This document shows, in pieces, positions 23,357-32,959 of a DNA stretch of 64,000 bases (within the stretch, counting starts at the first letter, position 1; each line of letters begins with the position of its first letter). The notes below the pieces were generated by a model. That model was not told the DNA's origin. It did not search any database and worked only from the letters and a program-made list of their open reading frames with translations. Origin of the DNA: Prochlorococcus sp. MIT 0603 (GTDB lineage Bacteria; Cyanobacteriota; Cyanobacteriia; PCC-6307; Cyanobiaceae); assembly GCF_000760215.1 (NCBI RefSeq), contig NZ_JNAW01000002.1, forward strand, positions 714,300 through 778,299, in the 5' to 3' direction. The position numbers and the translations under genes were made by a program.

Positions 23357-25300
23357 ATGACTCTCATAAGTCTTGTTAAAGCATCTAAGGATTTTGGAGT
23401 TCGTACTCTTTTTGAAAACCTAGATTTACATATCAGTGAGAAGGAACGGCTTGGTTTGATTGGGGCAAATGGTTCGGGGAAATCAACACTCCTCAAAATA
23501 ATTGCAGGGAAAGAACCTCTTTTAAAAGGTAAGCGGGAATCTTCAAGCGGTATTCGTATAGCACTAGTTGATCAAGACGATGATTTTAATGAGCAAAGTA
23601 GTGTACTTGAAGAGGTTCTTAGAGGTTGCGGAGAAAAAAGGGAGTTATTGCTACGTTTTAATGCCTTGACACAAGAGGTTGCTCATAATCAAGAAAAAGC
23701 AATCCTACTTAAGCAATTAGGAGAAGTAAGTGAGCTTATGGATATCTCCAAGGCCTGGAATCTAGAACAACAATGTAAAGAAATCCTAGGGAAGCTTGGG
23801 ATAAATAATATCAACAAAAAGATTAACGAGCTTTCTGGTGGATATCGAAAAAGAGTAGGCTTAGCATCTGCATTAGTCTCAAACCCAGATGTTCTTCTAC
23901 TTGATGAACCAACAAACCACCTAGATGCTATTGCAGTTGACTGGCTTCAGGGATGGTTGGAATCTTTTAAGGGTTCTCTTGTTCTTGTTACCCATGACAG
24001 ATATTTTCTCGACAAAATAACGGCAAGAATGATTGAGCTTGATCGAGGTAAAGCTTATAAATATTTCGGTGGTTATGGCAAGTATCTTCAAGATAAAATC
24101 AAACAAAAAGAGTTAGAAGTTAGTTCCAAGAAAAAATTTCAAAACACATTAAAAAAAGAACTGAATTGGCTAAAGCAAGGACCAAAAGCAAGGAGCAGTA
24201 AGCAAAAAGCGAGGCTTCAACGAATTAGTGAAATGAAATCTCAACCTTCAATTCAAATTAAAAAATCATTAGAAATAAGTTCGTTATCAAGGAGAATTGG
24301 CAAGAAAGTGATTGAAGCTAAAGATGTAAGTGTAATAATTGAGAGCGACAAAAACAATTCATTCCTGCTAAAAGACTTCACATATAGTTTTGGTCCGGAA
24401 GACCGTGTGGGAATTATTGGTCATAATGGGAGTGGCAAATCTACATTATTGGACCTTATTGCAGGAATAAAAATCCCTTCTAAAGGAACAATTGAAATTG
24501 GTGAAACCATAAATATTGGTTATTTAGATCAACACACAAATGATTTAGTCCAAGGAGAAGGGTTAGAGAGAAAAGCAATAGATTTTATAGAAGAAGTTGC
24601 TTCTAGCGTTGATATTGGAGGGAAGCAAATAACTGCCTCACAACTATTAGAAAAGTTTCTTTTTTCACCATCTGACCAACACAGTCCATTAAAGAAGCTA
24701 TCAGGAGGTGAGAAAAGAAGACTTACTCTTTGCAGAATGCTTATACAAGCACCAAATGTATTACTGCTAGACGAACCTACGAATGATCTCGATATCAACA
24801 CTCTAAGTGTCCTGGAAGATTTTCTTGATGATTTCAGGGGATGTGTTGTTGTTGTATCTCATGATCGATACTTCCTTGATAGGACTATAGATAGACTCTT
24901 CCATTTTGAAAAGGCACAATTGCATAGGCATGAAGGTAATTACACTTCATTCATAGAACAAAAAAGACTTGAAAATGATCATCAAAAAATGGCACTTGTA
25001 AGCAATGAAAAGTCAGTCCCACTTAAGAGTCCGAGTAATCAAAATAAAAAAGGCGTAAAGATAAAAGCGATAGGATTGTCGGATTCAAGAACTCTTAGTT
25101 TTCAGGAGAAACAAGAACTTAAAGAAATAAATAAGAACCTACCCTTCTTAGAAGAAAAAAGAGAATCCCTTGAGAAGCATATCTTAGACTCCGACATCTC
25201 AGCTAATATTTCAAGTGATAGTCAAGACTTAGCCGATCTGATTGAACGAATCAAAGAGCTAGAAGATAGATGGATATTTCTAAGTGATCTTGAAAATTAA
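23357..25300 (+). CDS. uup: ABC-F family ATPase (Uup/EttA-like)
   Basis: This 647-residue protein has two ABC ATPase domains and no membrane spans. The first has Walker A GLIGANGSGKSTLL, signature LSGGYRKRVGLASALV and Walker B LLLDEPTNHLD. The second has GIIGHNGSGKSTLLDL, LSGGEKRRL and LLLDEPTNDLD. Between them is the charged linker and, at the end, a Glu/Lys-rich coiled coil typical of Uup. ABC-F proteins act on the ribosome to relieve stalling. Confidence 0.92.
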   Translation: MTLISLVKASKDFGVRTLFENLDLHISEKERLGLIGANGSGKSTLLKIIAGKEPLLKGKRESSSGIRIALVDQDDDFNEQSSVLEEVLRGCGEKRELLLRFNALTQEVAHNQEKAILLKQLGEVSELMDISKAWNLEQQCKEILGKLGINNINKKINELSGGYRKRVGLASALVSNPDVLLLDEPTNHLDAIAVDWLQGWLESFKGSLVLVTHDRYFLDKITARMIELDRGKAYKYFGGYGKYLQDKIKQKELEVSSKKKFQNTLKKELNWLKQGPKARSSKQKARLQRISEMKSQPSIQIKKSLEISSLSRRIGKKVIEAKDVSVIIESDKNNSFLLKDFTYSFGPEDRVGIIGHNGSGKSTLLDLIAGIKIPSKGTIEIGETINIGYLDQHTNDLVQGEGLERKAIDFIEEVASSVDIGGKQITASQLLEKFLFSPSDQHSPLKKLSGGEKRRLTLCRMLIQAPNVLLLDEPTNDLDINTLSVLEDFLDDFRGCVVVVSHDRYFLDRTIDRLFHFEKAQLHRHEGNYTSFIEQKRLENDHQKMALVSNEKSVPLKSPSNQNKKGVKIKAIGLSDSRTLSFQEKQELKEINKNLPFLEEKRESLEKHILDSDISANISSDSQDLADLIERIKELEDRWIFLSDLEN

Positions 25301-25329
25301 GATAGACTCTGTTTTACACCAAGTAGAAA

Positions 25330-25626
25330 TTACCTCCGATTTCTATTTCCACCATGATCAGAGCGCCTGCCATCTCTCGAATCTCTCCTAGGCTCTGCCT
25401 TGTTTACTCGAATATTTCGTCCCATCCACTCAACATCTTGCAAATCGTCAATTGCCTTTTGTTCGTCTGCTTGATTAACCATATCAACAAATGCAAATCC
25501 ACGTTTTCTACCTGTTTCACGATCAACAGGTATTTTACAATCTTTCACTTCCCCATAACTGCTGAAAACACCAATAATATCTTCCTGTTCAGCATCAAAA
25601 GAGAGATTTCCAATAAAAATTGTCAT
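25330..25626 (-). CDS. RRM-domain RNA-binding protein
   Basis: From the Met at 25626 this is 98 aa. It is a single RNA-recognition motif with RNP2 (MTIFIGNLSFD) and RNP1 (RKRGFAFVDM), plus a short Arg/Asp/Gly-rich tail (EPRRDSRDGRRSDHGGNRNR). This matches the cyanobacterial Rbp proteins that bind mRNA and are often cold-regulated. The frame is open 9 codons upstream, but the start at MTIF matches the family. Confidence 0.92.
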   Translation of the reverse strand: MTIFIGNLSFDAEQEDIIGVFSSYGEVKDCKIPVDRETGRKRGFAFVDMVNQADEQKAIDDLQDVEWMGRNIRVNKAEPRRDSRDGRRSDHGGNRNRR

Positions 25627-25859
25627 ACAAGTAGGACTAAGAATAGAGCACAAACGAATGGGGCTAAAGGAAGTTCTTTAATTGCCAAAGCCTTTTGGGC
25701 TTAATCCAATCTAGATAACCATTTAGATCACACAATAATATCCTATTTCAACGTAGGTTTCTATCAAGTGAGTTATAAGTAATTTAATCTAAAGAATCAT
25801 CCTTATTATTTACTAACATATAAAAAAATCAGTATCGTTAGTTGAATTAAAACTTTTAT

Positions 25860-26291
25860 ATGGCCAACCCAATTGAATTTGGCTCATTTTACAAACTACT
25901 CAAGGCCGTAAGAGACGGAAATGAACAGAAGGGTAAAGAGTTGGAATGGATGCTAGCCGAATATGAGCATGCAAAGGATGCATCAAGTGCATTTGATGAG
26001 CTAGGACAAATATTTTGCCATCACGGGGTTATGGAGTTATATGACTACACTGGAACAGATGATATTACATATATCAATAGCTTAGACCAATCAGTTTGGA
26101 ACTATCTAAAAGTAAGAATGGATATTGGACTCGCTGATTATATGGTTAAATCCATGTTGACACATGCAAAAGATCATCAACTAGCAAAGAAAGTTTCCGA
26201 CAAATGGAATTATAAAATTGATGAGATCGAAGAGAATATAGAGGAATTAGCCAAGTATGTCACAGACGGAATAGTGGAGTTAATCATCTAG
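25860..26291 (+). CDS. Hypothetical helical protein
   Basis: This 143-residue, charged, mostly helical protein has a His/Cys-containing central stretch (LGQIFCHHGVMELYDYTG) and an acidic C-terminal region (DEIEENIEELAKYVTDG). No family is recognised. It is followed after 87 bases by a gene of the DxxALxxEFxEW family. Confidence 0.6.
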   Translation: MANPIEFGSFYKLLKAVRDGNEQKGKELEWMLAEYEHAKDASSAFDELGQIFCHHGVMELYDYTGTDDITYINSLDQSVWNYLKVRMDIGLADYMVKSMLTHAKDHQLAKKVSDKWNYKIDEIEENIEELAKYVTDGIVELII

Positions 26292-26378
26292 ACAAGCAAA
26301 AAGCAATAGTCTAATTCACCTACAAATTAGTGGCTTATGCGCAAAAGATTAGGTAGGCTGAAATAGCATTAAAAAAGC

Positions 26379-26579
26379 ATGCAAGAAGTTAACTCAGCAC
26401 TAGAGTCGCTATCACTTGCGGTCATTCATGTTTTGGATAGATCCAAGCATTTGTCAGGTAAAGATCAGTATGCTCTTATTAATGAATTTGCAGAATGGAT
26501 TGTTGACCTACCTAGTTACGAGGATGTCATTGCCTTTCCAGATATGACTAAGGAAAATCATAATGATTCAGAAGTGTAG
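26379..26579 (+). CDS. DxxALxxEFxEW-family small protein, copy 2
   Basis: This 66-residue protein has the core GKDQYALINEFAEWIVDLPS followed by VIAFPDMTKEN, aligned with the genes at 15571 and 53416. It is soluble and helical, of unknown function. Confidence 0.6.
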   Translation: MQEVNSALESLSLAVIHVLDRSKHLSGKDQYALINEFAEWIVDLPSYEDVIAFPDMTKENHNDSEV

Positions 26580-26626
26580 AGATCTTTAGACGACAAAAGA
26601 TACGCACACAATATTTTAAGGTTAAA

Positions 26627-26815
26627 TTAAAAAATATAGACATTAAAGCCACCACACCTAAGAATAATATCCCTTATGCAATACGAAAAAGGAAGATCAA
26701 CTAATTTCAACAGTTGATTATTTCCAGCAGAGAAGACTCTTGGTGGGTCTAGCAATCCAAACAACACTCTTTCATCTTTACTGCCAAGGAACATCCTTAT
26801 GCAAAATAGATCCAT
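26627..26815 (-). CDS. Doubtful small protein
   Basis: This is a 62-codon minus-strand frame (MDLFCIRMFLGSKDERVLFG). Composition is not clearly coding and the gap around it is otherwise empty. It is listed with low confidence only. Confidence 0.2.
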   Translation of the reverse strand: MDLFCIRMFLGSKDERVLFGLLDPPRVFSAGNNQLLKLVDLPFSYCIRDIILRCGGFNVYIF

Positions 26816-27291
26816 AATAATGAGCTTCAGCTACAAACAAAGGCCTGAACTTATGAGAGAAGTCTTGACATCTATTTATTCTTTGTAGATTTTGACCTTA
26901 AAAACCAGGAAGAATGAATTTCACTAGCACAAGAATTTTTTATTAAGCAGCTCAAAATAGCCTTAAAAGCAACAAGATCATGATGAATTAAGTCACCAGT
27001 TAAAAATCATGAATATGACAATTAACAATGCTCAAAGAATAAATTGACTTGTATAGATGTATTTATCCAAAAATGAAAAATCCTGAGTTCAACATTTACT
27101 AATTAAGGGCTTTTACCTTTCTACTTAGGAATTGATGAATAGCAATGGTTTTAAAAGAAAATTTGAATCATCTAATCTCATTTTTTAAAAGCATTAAGTT
27201 CTGAAAACAAAGAATTTATCGCATTTTCCTTTAAATCTTGCCATTGTGTAAATAATAAATCTCTGTTAGTTCAATTAATTCAATTAAAGTT
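26816..27291. other. Intergenic region, no gene seen
   Basis: This is an AT-rich gap of roughly 480 bases with no convincing frame or RNA. Confidence 0.4.
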
Positions 27292-27537
27292 ATGTCTACT
27301 CAAGAACTTTTAGAGGCCTCACTTAAAGAACCAGCAATAGGACAAACGTCCAAATTCCAATGGCATGCCACTCCTATTGGCATAGCCGCATTATCCAAGC
27401 AAGAATTATCTGTTTCTGAGAACTCATCCTACGAGGATGCTTTGAAGGAAGGTCTTGAAGTAGGTCTTGATCTAAGTAGAGAGGAAAGAGAATCGCATTA
27501 CTCTAAAAAAGGTTTGGTTATTCTGTTTTATTCATAG
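27292..27537 (+). CDS. Small hypothetical protein
   Basis: This 81-residue protein begins MSTQELLEASLKEPAIGQTS, has a FQWHATPIGIAALSK segment and ends GLVILFYS. The middle (SSYEDALKEGLEVGLDLSRE) is acidic and helical. No motif is recognised. Confidence 0.5.
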   Translation: MSTQELLEASLKEPAIGQTSKFQWHATPIGIAALSKQELSVSENSSYEDALKEGLEVGLDLSREERESHYSKKGLVILFYS

Positions 27538-27751
27538 ATTCGTACAATAAAAAAATATTGCCTTAGGCAACTAATTGCATGACTTAAATTATTTGTATGA
27601 ACAAGAAAGCCCTTTGTCTAGTTTTCATACAAATTTCACCTACCTTGATTGTTTCTGTTTGATTGAAGAATTTTTAAACATCTAAATATGTTGTGTATGT
27701 GTTGAAAAAGCATTGCCTTTTTATCAGCATGGAAGAAGTCCTTTTTTAATA

Positions 27752-29059
27752 ATGAGTTTATCCAAGCAAGGAATTCAAAAGAGTTTAGGCCCTGGGATTA
27801 TTTTGGCAGCTGCCTGTATAGGTGGATCACATTTGATGTCATCGACTACCGCTGGCGCGAAATTTGGGTTTGCGTTAGTTGGTTTAATCTTACTCACGAA
27901 TTTTATTAAATACCCTTTTCTACTTGTTGGGACTCGTTTTACATCTGCAACCGGTCTTTCATTATTAGAGGGGTTTAAAAAAAGGAGCCAATTTTACTTA
28001 CCACTTTATCTAGTAGTGAGTCTAGTTACAGGGACGTTAACCATTGCTGCAGTTAGTTTTGTCTCTGGTCTTCTATTGACAAATATTCCTTTTTTTGCAG
28101 GGTTTCCCCCAATGGATTTGTCTATTGCGGTTTTAGTTATAAGTGGGCTAATTTTACTTTTAGGACAGTACAAAGCTCTTGATCGTATTTCAAAGGTTCT
28201 AGTTTTGCTACTAACTTTCTTAACAACCATTGCTGTTATATCACTCCTACAACGTGAATCCGTAGCCAATATCAATATAAACTTGTTAAATAGCAGCCCT
28301 AGTCCTTGGAAACTATCAAATTTATCTTTTTTGATCCCATTGATGGGCTGGATGCCAGGCCCTGTTGAATTATGTGTTTGGCCTTCCCTATGGATGTTCT
28401 CTAAGTCAAAAGAGACAAAGCATATAGCAACTCCCAAAGAAGCAGAGTTTGATTTTAACATTGGCTACCTTATAACAATTATCACAGCTCTTCTCTTTGT
28501 ATCACTAGGAGCATTCACGATGTATGGAACTGGGGAAACAATGCTGTCAGGGAGTGGTGTTTCTTTTGCCCAAAACCTTATTCGTCTTTACACAGAGTCT
28601 ATGGGGGATTGGGCTAGGTGGATAATTATTCCTGCATCGTTTGCGGCAATGTTTAGTACGACTTTGACATGCCTTGATGCATACCCACGAAGTATTTCAG
28701 CTTCAATTGGAATTATTCAAGGTAAAGACAGAGGAATTGCTTCATCAAAATCTGAAATCAAACGTCTAAGATTCTGGATGGTGCTACATATATTCACCTC
28801 ATTAACTGCTCTTCTTATTGCCAAGTCAGGCGGCCTTACGGTCAAAGATTTTGTTTTTGGAGCGATGACCGGAAGTTTCTTGGCAGCACCTATATTTGCT
28901 TGGATGGCTATGGATACTCTTAACAGTCCATTAGTTAAAGAAGAATATCATTACGGTTCTGCAATGAAATCCCTATGCTGGTTTGGCTTGCTTTTTCTTG
29001 GGGGATTTAGTTTGCTATTTATTTCAAACTCATTTTTCGGATTAGGTCTTTCAGGCTAA
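27752..29059 (+). CDS. NRAMP-like transporter (divergent)
   Basis: From the ATG at 27752 this is 435 aa; an upstream frame adds 13 residues. It has about 11 spans. TM1 reads LGPGIILAAACIGGSHLMSS, like the NRAMP DPGN metal-binding helix with changed residues, and TM6 has PLMGWMPGPVELCVWPSLWM. The canonical DPGN and MPH motifs are not intact. It is probably an NRAMP-superfamily member with altered ion selectivity, possibly Mg2+ or another divalent metal (inference). Confidence 0.75.
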   Translation: MSLSKQGIQKSLGPGIILAAACIGGSHLMSSTTAGAKFGFALVGLILLTNFIKYPFLLVGTRFTSATGLSLLEGFKKRSQFYLPLYLVVSLVTGTLTIAAVSFVSGLLLTNIPFFAGFPPMDLSIAVLVISGLILLLGQYKALDRISKVLVLLLTFLTTIAVISLLQRESVANININLLNSSPSPWKLSNLSFLIPLMGWMPGPVELCVWPSLWMFSKSKETKHIATPKEAEFDFNIGYLITIITALLFVSLGAFTMYGTGETMLSGSGVSFAQNLIRLYTESMGDWARWIIIPASFAAMFSTTLTCLDAYPRSISASIGIIQGKDRGIASSKSEIKRLRFWMVLHIFTSLTALLIAKSGGLTVKDFVFGAMTGSFLAAPIFAWMAMDTLNSPLVKEEYHYGSAMKSLCWFGLLFLGGFSLLFISNSFFGLGLSG

Positions 29060-29095
29060 TATTGCTTGGGAAGGGAGCGTTTGTATAGCATTAAA

Positions 29096-29434
29096 TCATC
29101 CAAAAGTCCTTCCATCCCAACCCCAGAGTCTAGCTGGAACATCATCAAAGCCAATATAAATACGCTTAGGAGATATCCCAGTCTTATTAGCAACTAACTT
29201 ACAAAACACTGCCGACATCTCTGAAGGGTTTAATGAACCAATTGACTTGACTTCAATATAACAACAAGGTTCTTCAGTCCCGCCAAATGTCATGGGAACA
29301 TTAGTCTGTAACAAAGTCATTACATATTGTTCTGGCTTACCCGTTAGACCAGCTAATTGATTAGACAATTCCTTAAGAAGTAAATTAGAGTCGCCTATTT
29401 CACTAATAGAAGTTTGAACATTAATTAATGGCAT
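29096..29434 (-). CDS. MIF-like tautomerase
   Basis: From the Met at 29434 this is 112 aa, so after Met removal it exposes the catalytic Pro (PLINVQTSIS). It has the beta-alpha-beta pattern with QYVMTLLQTNVPMTFGG, YIEVKSIGSLNP and RIYIGFDDVPARLWGWDGR. MIF-like proteins with tautomerase activity are known from Prochlorococcus. Its physiological role there is unclear. Confidence 0.9.
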   Translation of the reverse strand: MPLINVQTSISEIGDSNLLLKELSNQLAGLTGKPEQYVMTLLQTNVPMTFGGTEEPCCYIEVKSIGSLNPSEMSAVFCKLVANKTGISPKRIYIGFDDVPARLWGWDGRTFG

Positions 29435-29517
29435 CAATCAAAAAAATATGACTTACAGCTATATTTCTAGCAAACATTTTAAATAAAAGCATACAGGAAT
29501 ATACAAAACAATGAGGT

Positions 29518-29913
29518 TTATTCTTTTATATTCTTAAAAGAATACTTCTTCAATACTTCTATATCAATTATATTAAGCGTTGTGATTTCTGTTGATTCTA
29601 ATCTCACCAAGGGTGCCATTCCATCTTCATAAGCCTCCTTCCATCTTGCTGCACAAACACACCAGAAATCTCCTTCTTTTAATCCTGGAAATCCATATTG
29701 CGGGATTGGTGTAGATAAATCATTGCCCTGAGCAGAACTGTATCTGAGAAAAGCATTAGTTATCACGCAACAAACCGTATGCATTCCATAGTCAGAGGGG
29801 TCTGTAGAACAACTACCATCTCTGAACCAACCAGTTATTGGGTTGCAGCCGCATTCCTGAAGAGGTTCTCCAAAAACGTTCTTAGCAATATTACTAGTTG
29901 AAGTATTCTCCAT
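29518..29913 (-). CDS. DUF2237-family protein
   Basis: This 131-residue protein matches DUF2237: NVFGEPLQECGCNPITGWFR, DGSCSTDPSDYGMHTVCCVI, GNDLSTPIPQYGFPGL and FWCVCAARWKEAYEDG. The many conserved Cys suggest metal or disulfide binding. The function is unknown. Confidence 0.9.
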   Translation of the reverse strand: MENTSTSNIAKNVFGEPLQECGCNPITGWFRDGSCSTDPSDYGMHTVCCVITNAFLRYSSAQGNDLSTPIPQYGFPGLKEGDFWCVCAARWKEAYEDGMAPLVRLESTEITTLNIIDIEVLKKYSFKNIKE

Positions 29914-30074
29914 TTTTCATACATTAATAAAGAGATTGTTTCATTTGTGAAATTAGGTTTTTAATGCAAATGGTGTGGAATAAAGCATAGCTGATATTTG
30001 AGGGAAAATATTAAAGTTTTTCTCAAGAGCTCTTAAAATCTAATTATTAGCTTTTAAAAAAAGTTAAATAATGC

Positions 30075-31196
30075 TCATGTTGTTGACAGCTCCTGTGATT
30101 TTTCATCCCAGAGAATATACTGGAAGCAATTTGGTATATCTTTTATTTTCAAATATCTTGCATTCAAAAGGAGATGTTTATTACGATTGTGGCAAGCGCG
30201 TAAATTATAATTAGGTATTCTTTCACATAAATGATGGATAGTATGAAAAGAAATATCGGCTAAAAACCAATTTAAATAATCTGGTATATCTAAATTACTA
30301 CTTCCCTCAATTGCACCGCGTAAAACACTCCAGTCTTCAGTCCTACTTGCATAAGAACCTTCGAAATTATGTTGCACAAAGAATATGCAAATAAAGATGG
30401 CTGCTGAGGCAGTCATGATTATAGAATAGCAACTCCAGAACAGTCCTAAACCAAGCCAACGACTCATCAGAAACCAACCTGTTATCACAGCAACATTATT
30501 AGCAAAAAGATCTATTAATTCCCCAGATGTATTGCCATATCCAGAGTGATAAGAACGAAACCTTGTCGTAATGTTAAAAAGATTTTCAAAGTCACGTCGA
30601 TGAATTTTATTTATTAATTCAATTAAAAATGACCTAATAAAACAGATAGTTGCATGTATCAGCGTCAACCTCGGTTTAATAACAAGGTAAAAGAAGCCCC
30701 CTGGGAATAACATTATCCAATGGCGGCTTAAGGTATAAAGGGATTTATTAAAGGCAGGAAGTGATTTAAAAGCATTTAGTGACAGGACATCAACGGGGCC
30801 ACGGTAAATCTCCCAGTCACCATTGTGCTTATGATGAAAGGCATGGTCTCTAGACCATGGATGCTGAGGGATTGCATTTATAGCTCCTAAGAAAAAGCCA
30901 ACTACACGATTGAGCCATCGCGACCGAAAGAGCGCTCCATGTCCACAATCATGCATCAACGAAAAAGTTCTCGATGAAAGCAAAGTCAACAACCCAAGGA
31001 CAGGTAATAATTCAAGAGCTGTTATCAAAAATGGATGGCCGGTATTAGTGATAAATGAGATTAAATTCCAAAGCAATGCAATAGGGATGAGAGTGGTCAA
31101 GACTTGCCAAAAGGCCCTTAAATTACTTCTGCGCAAATAAGGAGTAAGAATAAAATCGTTACGACTTATTAGTTTATTGTTTGTTGATGAAGTCAA
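30075..31196 (-). CDS. Membrane fatty-acid desaturase
   Basis: This 373-residue membrane protein has the three histidine boxes of acyl-lipid desaturases: HDCGHG (residue ~84), HAFHHKHNG (~120) and HTIHH (~320). These hold the di-iron site, and four to six spans lie around them. In cyanobacteria such enzymes add double bonds to glycerolipid acyl chains. The exact position (delta-9, -12 or omega-3) or a carotenoid-type substrate cannot be fixed here. Confidence 0.9.
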   Translation of the reverse strand: MTSSTNNKLISRNDFILTPYLRRSNLRAFWQVLTTLIPIALLWNLISFITNTGHPFLITALELLPVLGLLTLLSSRTFSLMHDCGHGALFRSRWLNRVVGFFLGAINAIPQHPWSRDHAFHHKHNGDWEIYRGPVDVLSLNAFKSLPAFNKSLYTLSRHWIMLFPGGFFYLVIKPRLTLIHATICFIRSFLIELINKIHRRDFENLFNITTRFRSYHSGYGNTSGELIDLFANNVAVITGWFLMSRWLGLGLFWSCYSIIMTASAAIFICIFFVQHNFEGSYASRTEDWSVLRGAIEGSSNLDIPDYLNWFLADISFHTIHHLCERIPNYNLRACHNRNKHLLLNARYLKIKDIPNCFQYILWDEKSQELSTT

Positions 31197-31574
31197 ATGC
31201 TTAACTCTCCACTTGCAATGTCATATTCAGAGTGAACTGAAAGGCAACAATTTTTTACCAGCAAAGCTATGAACATAGTTGATAATTCATGCTGATTTTT
31301 CCTATCAAAAGACATTTTTTTTATGAAGGCAATCATTCTAAAATGAACCTCAAAAGAGTAACTTAGTTTGCATGGAAAGAATCGTTTAATGTTCTCCCTT
31401 GCAGACAAAACTTCAAAGTCATAGCTAACTGTAAACCAAATTAGTTCAAATCACTAAAATAATTAAGGCCTTTAGAAAATCCTTAATTTATCTAATTACA
31501 AAAGTTAAGAGCAATCCATAACCAAGCTTTAGCTACAAAACTATATCTATAGTTATTCGCCAATAAGAGTCGAG

Positions 31575-31823
31575 TCAAAAGCTTTTTGTTTCTCTGACAA
31601 CAAAGCTACTCTTCGTAACTAATGCCGACCCTTCAATCTCTAATCCTTTGACACTAGATATTTCACCTTTAAGACCTTCCAATTTCAGCTGTTCAATCAT
31701 TGTCTGTATTACTTGTGTTTCCACAAGTTTCTGATCAATTCTATCAGGTGTCATCTTCTCAAAGAATTTACCAGCCTTAGCTTTAACAACATCAGAAGCA
31801 TTGGTTATCTTTAGCAAAATCAT
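31575..31823 (-). CDS. Small hypothetical protein
   Basis: This 82-residue soluble protein (MILLKITNASDVVKAKAGKF, ending SSFVVRETKSF) has a Lys/Glu-rich helical first half and a beta-forming second half (LKGEISSVKGLEIEG). It resembles small conserved cyanobacterial proteins; no function is recognised. Confidence 0.6.
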   Translation of the reverse strand: MILLKITNASDVVKAKAGKFFEKMTPDRIDQKLVETQVIQTMIEQLKLEGLKGEISSVKGLEIEGSALVTKSSFVVRETKSF

Positions 31824-31946
31824 TATTATAAGGTGATTTTTTACAACCTAATTGATTGGTCCACAGAAAGGCTTGCTGATCTATTAAATCTTAGTCAAAA
31901 ACAAGTAATAAATTCCAAAACTCAAAGAATTAAAGCAGCTTATCAA

Positions 31947-32336
31947 TCATTTGCCTCTCTTCATACCAAAAACTTCTTGATCTATCCGAGCAAAGTCAAT
32001 GTTTTCCCAAGGGAAAAGCAGCCATTCTGAAGAATTGCAAACCTCCACAGCATTCCACCAATCAGGCTCTCTTTTACTTAACCATACAAATGTTGTGATG
32101 CCAGGAATATCTTTTACATTATTTAAAGTCAATCCAGTTTCACAGACATCGTCAACAACAAGTGAGTAAGGCTTCGGCTTAGTTAAGAATGGAATCCTCA
32201 ACGCATGACTCAATGCAACAGCTAGACAAAGCCCTCCCCTAGGGAAACCATATACTCCTGACAAGGATTTTGATCTGCAAGCAGATGTAATGTGTTGAAC
32301 AGAAAAGTCAAATTCATTCCACGTCAACAATCTCAT
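31947..32336 (-). CDS. Phosphoribosyltransferase-like protein
   Basis: This 129-residue type I phosphoribosyltransferase fold has VYGFPRGGLCLAVALSHAL and the PRPP-binding loop YSLVVDDVCETGLTLNN. In most PRTases that loop reads VVDDvxdTG, so the key Asp-Asp and Thr-Gly are kept. It is a short protein, possibly a purine salvage or related enzyme; the base is unknown. Confidence 0.85.
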   Translation of the reverse strand: MRLLTWNEFDFSVQHITSACRSKSLSGVYGFPRGGLCLAVALSHALRIPFLTKPKPYSLVVDDVCETGLTLNNVKDIPGITTFVWLSKREPDWWNAVEVCNSSEWLLFPWENIDFARIDQEVFGMKRGK

Positions 32337-32512
32337 GATTTATTTTTCCAAAAGCAAACTACGTTCTAAAAGAAATAAGCCATTCTAATAGCATTAATAA
32401 AAGAACTATAACTCAAGACTTTAGGCATATAGTGTAGACCTTTTTAAATAAGAACAATGCAACCCCCTAAAGAGGACTCAACTGGACAGATAAATACTTA
32501 ATAAAGCTTTCA

Positions 32513-32959
32513 TTAAAAAAAGCATCTTATTGCTACGCCTAATTCGCATCGTTTAACTCTGATTTCACTCCCATTGGTGGTTGAAAATATTTTTTCTACA
32601 ATAAGTCCATCCTTAAGAATTATTTTGTGAACTTTCCCCTGAAACCTTCTTCGTGTCCAACAAATTTTTTCTTCATTAGAGATACTACATTGACTTGCCA
32701 AAGAGAGATCTATCTCATGAGGAGCTGTTGAGACAATAGTTCTCTTCTTTGAAGATAATGAAGGCAACTTATCTTTTAAATAAGAAAGTGATTCCCTAGA
32801 TATTTTGAAAGGATGGATGTTTATATGTGTGCCTTCATGAAATTTCGAAAAAACCTTTACCTGAATCAGACCACAAGTTAATTCAATGCGCTCTTTAACA
32901 CGGTGATATTTTGACTGAACATTCTTCTGACCTTTTTGGATGTAAGTTGCTACAGGCAT
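32513..32959 (-). CDS. Hypothetical basic protein
   Basis: This 148-residue Lys/Arg/His-rich, beta-strand-like protein has six Cys spread along it. Stretches such as FQGKVHKIILKDGLIVEKIF suggest paired beta strands. No membrane span or motif is recognised. Its function is unknown. Confidence 0.5.
   Translation of the reverse strand: MPVATYIQKGQKNVQSKYHRVKERIELTCGLIQVKVFSKFHEGTHINIHPFKISRESLSYLKDKLPSLSSKKRTIVSTAPHEIDLSLASQCSISNEEKICWTRRRFQGKVHKIILKDGLIVEKIFSTTNGSEIRVKRCELGVAIRCFF

Noticed and set aside
31193-31408. Minus-strand frame upstream of the desaturase
   Set aside because: Stop overlaps the desaturase start by four bases, but the sequence is Cys/Ile-rich with no pattern and no ribosome site; judged to be leader DNA.
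31833-32030. Plus-strand frame of 65 codons
   Set aside because: Half of it overlaps the phosphoribosyltransferase gene on the other strand; composition not convincing.
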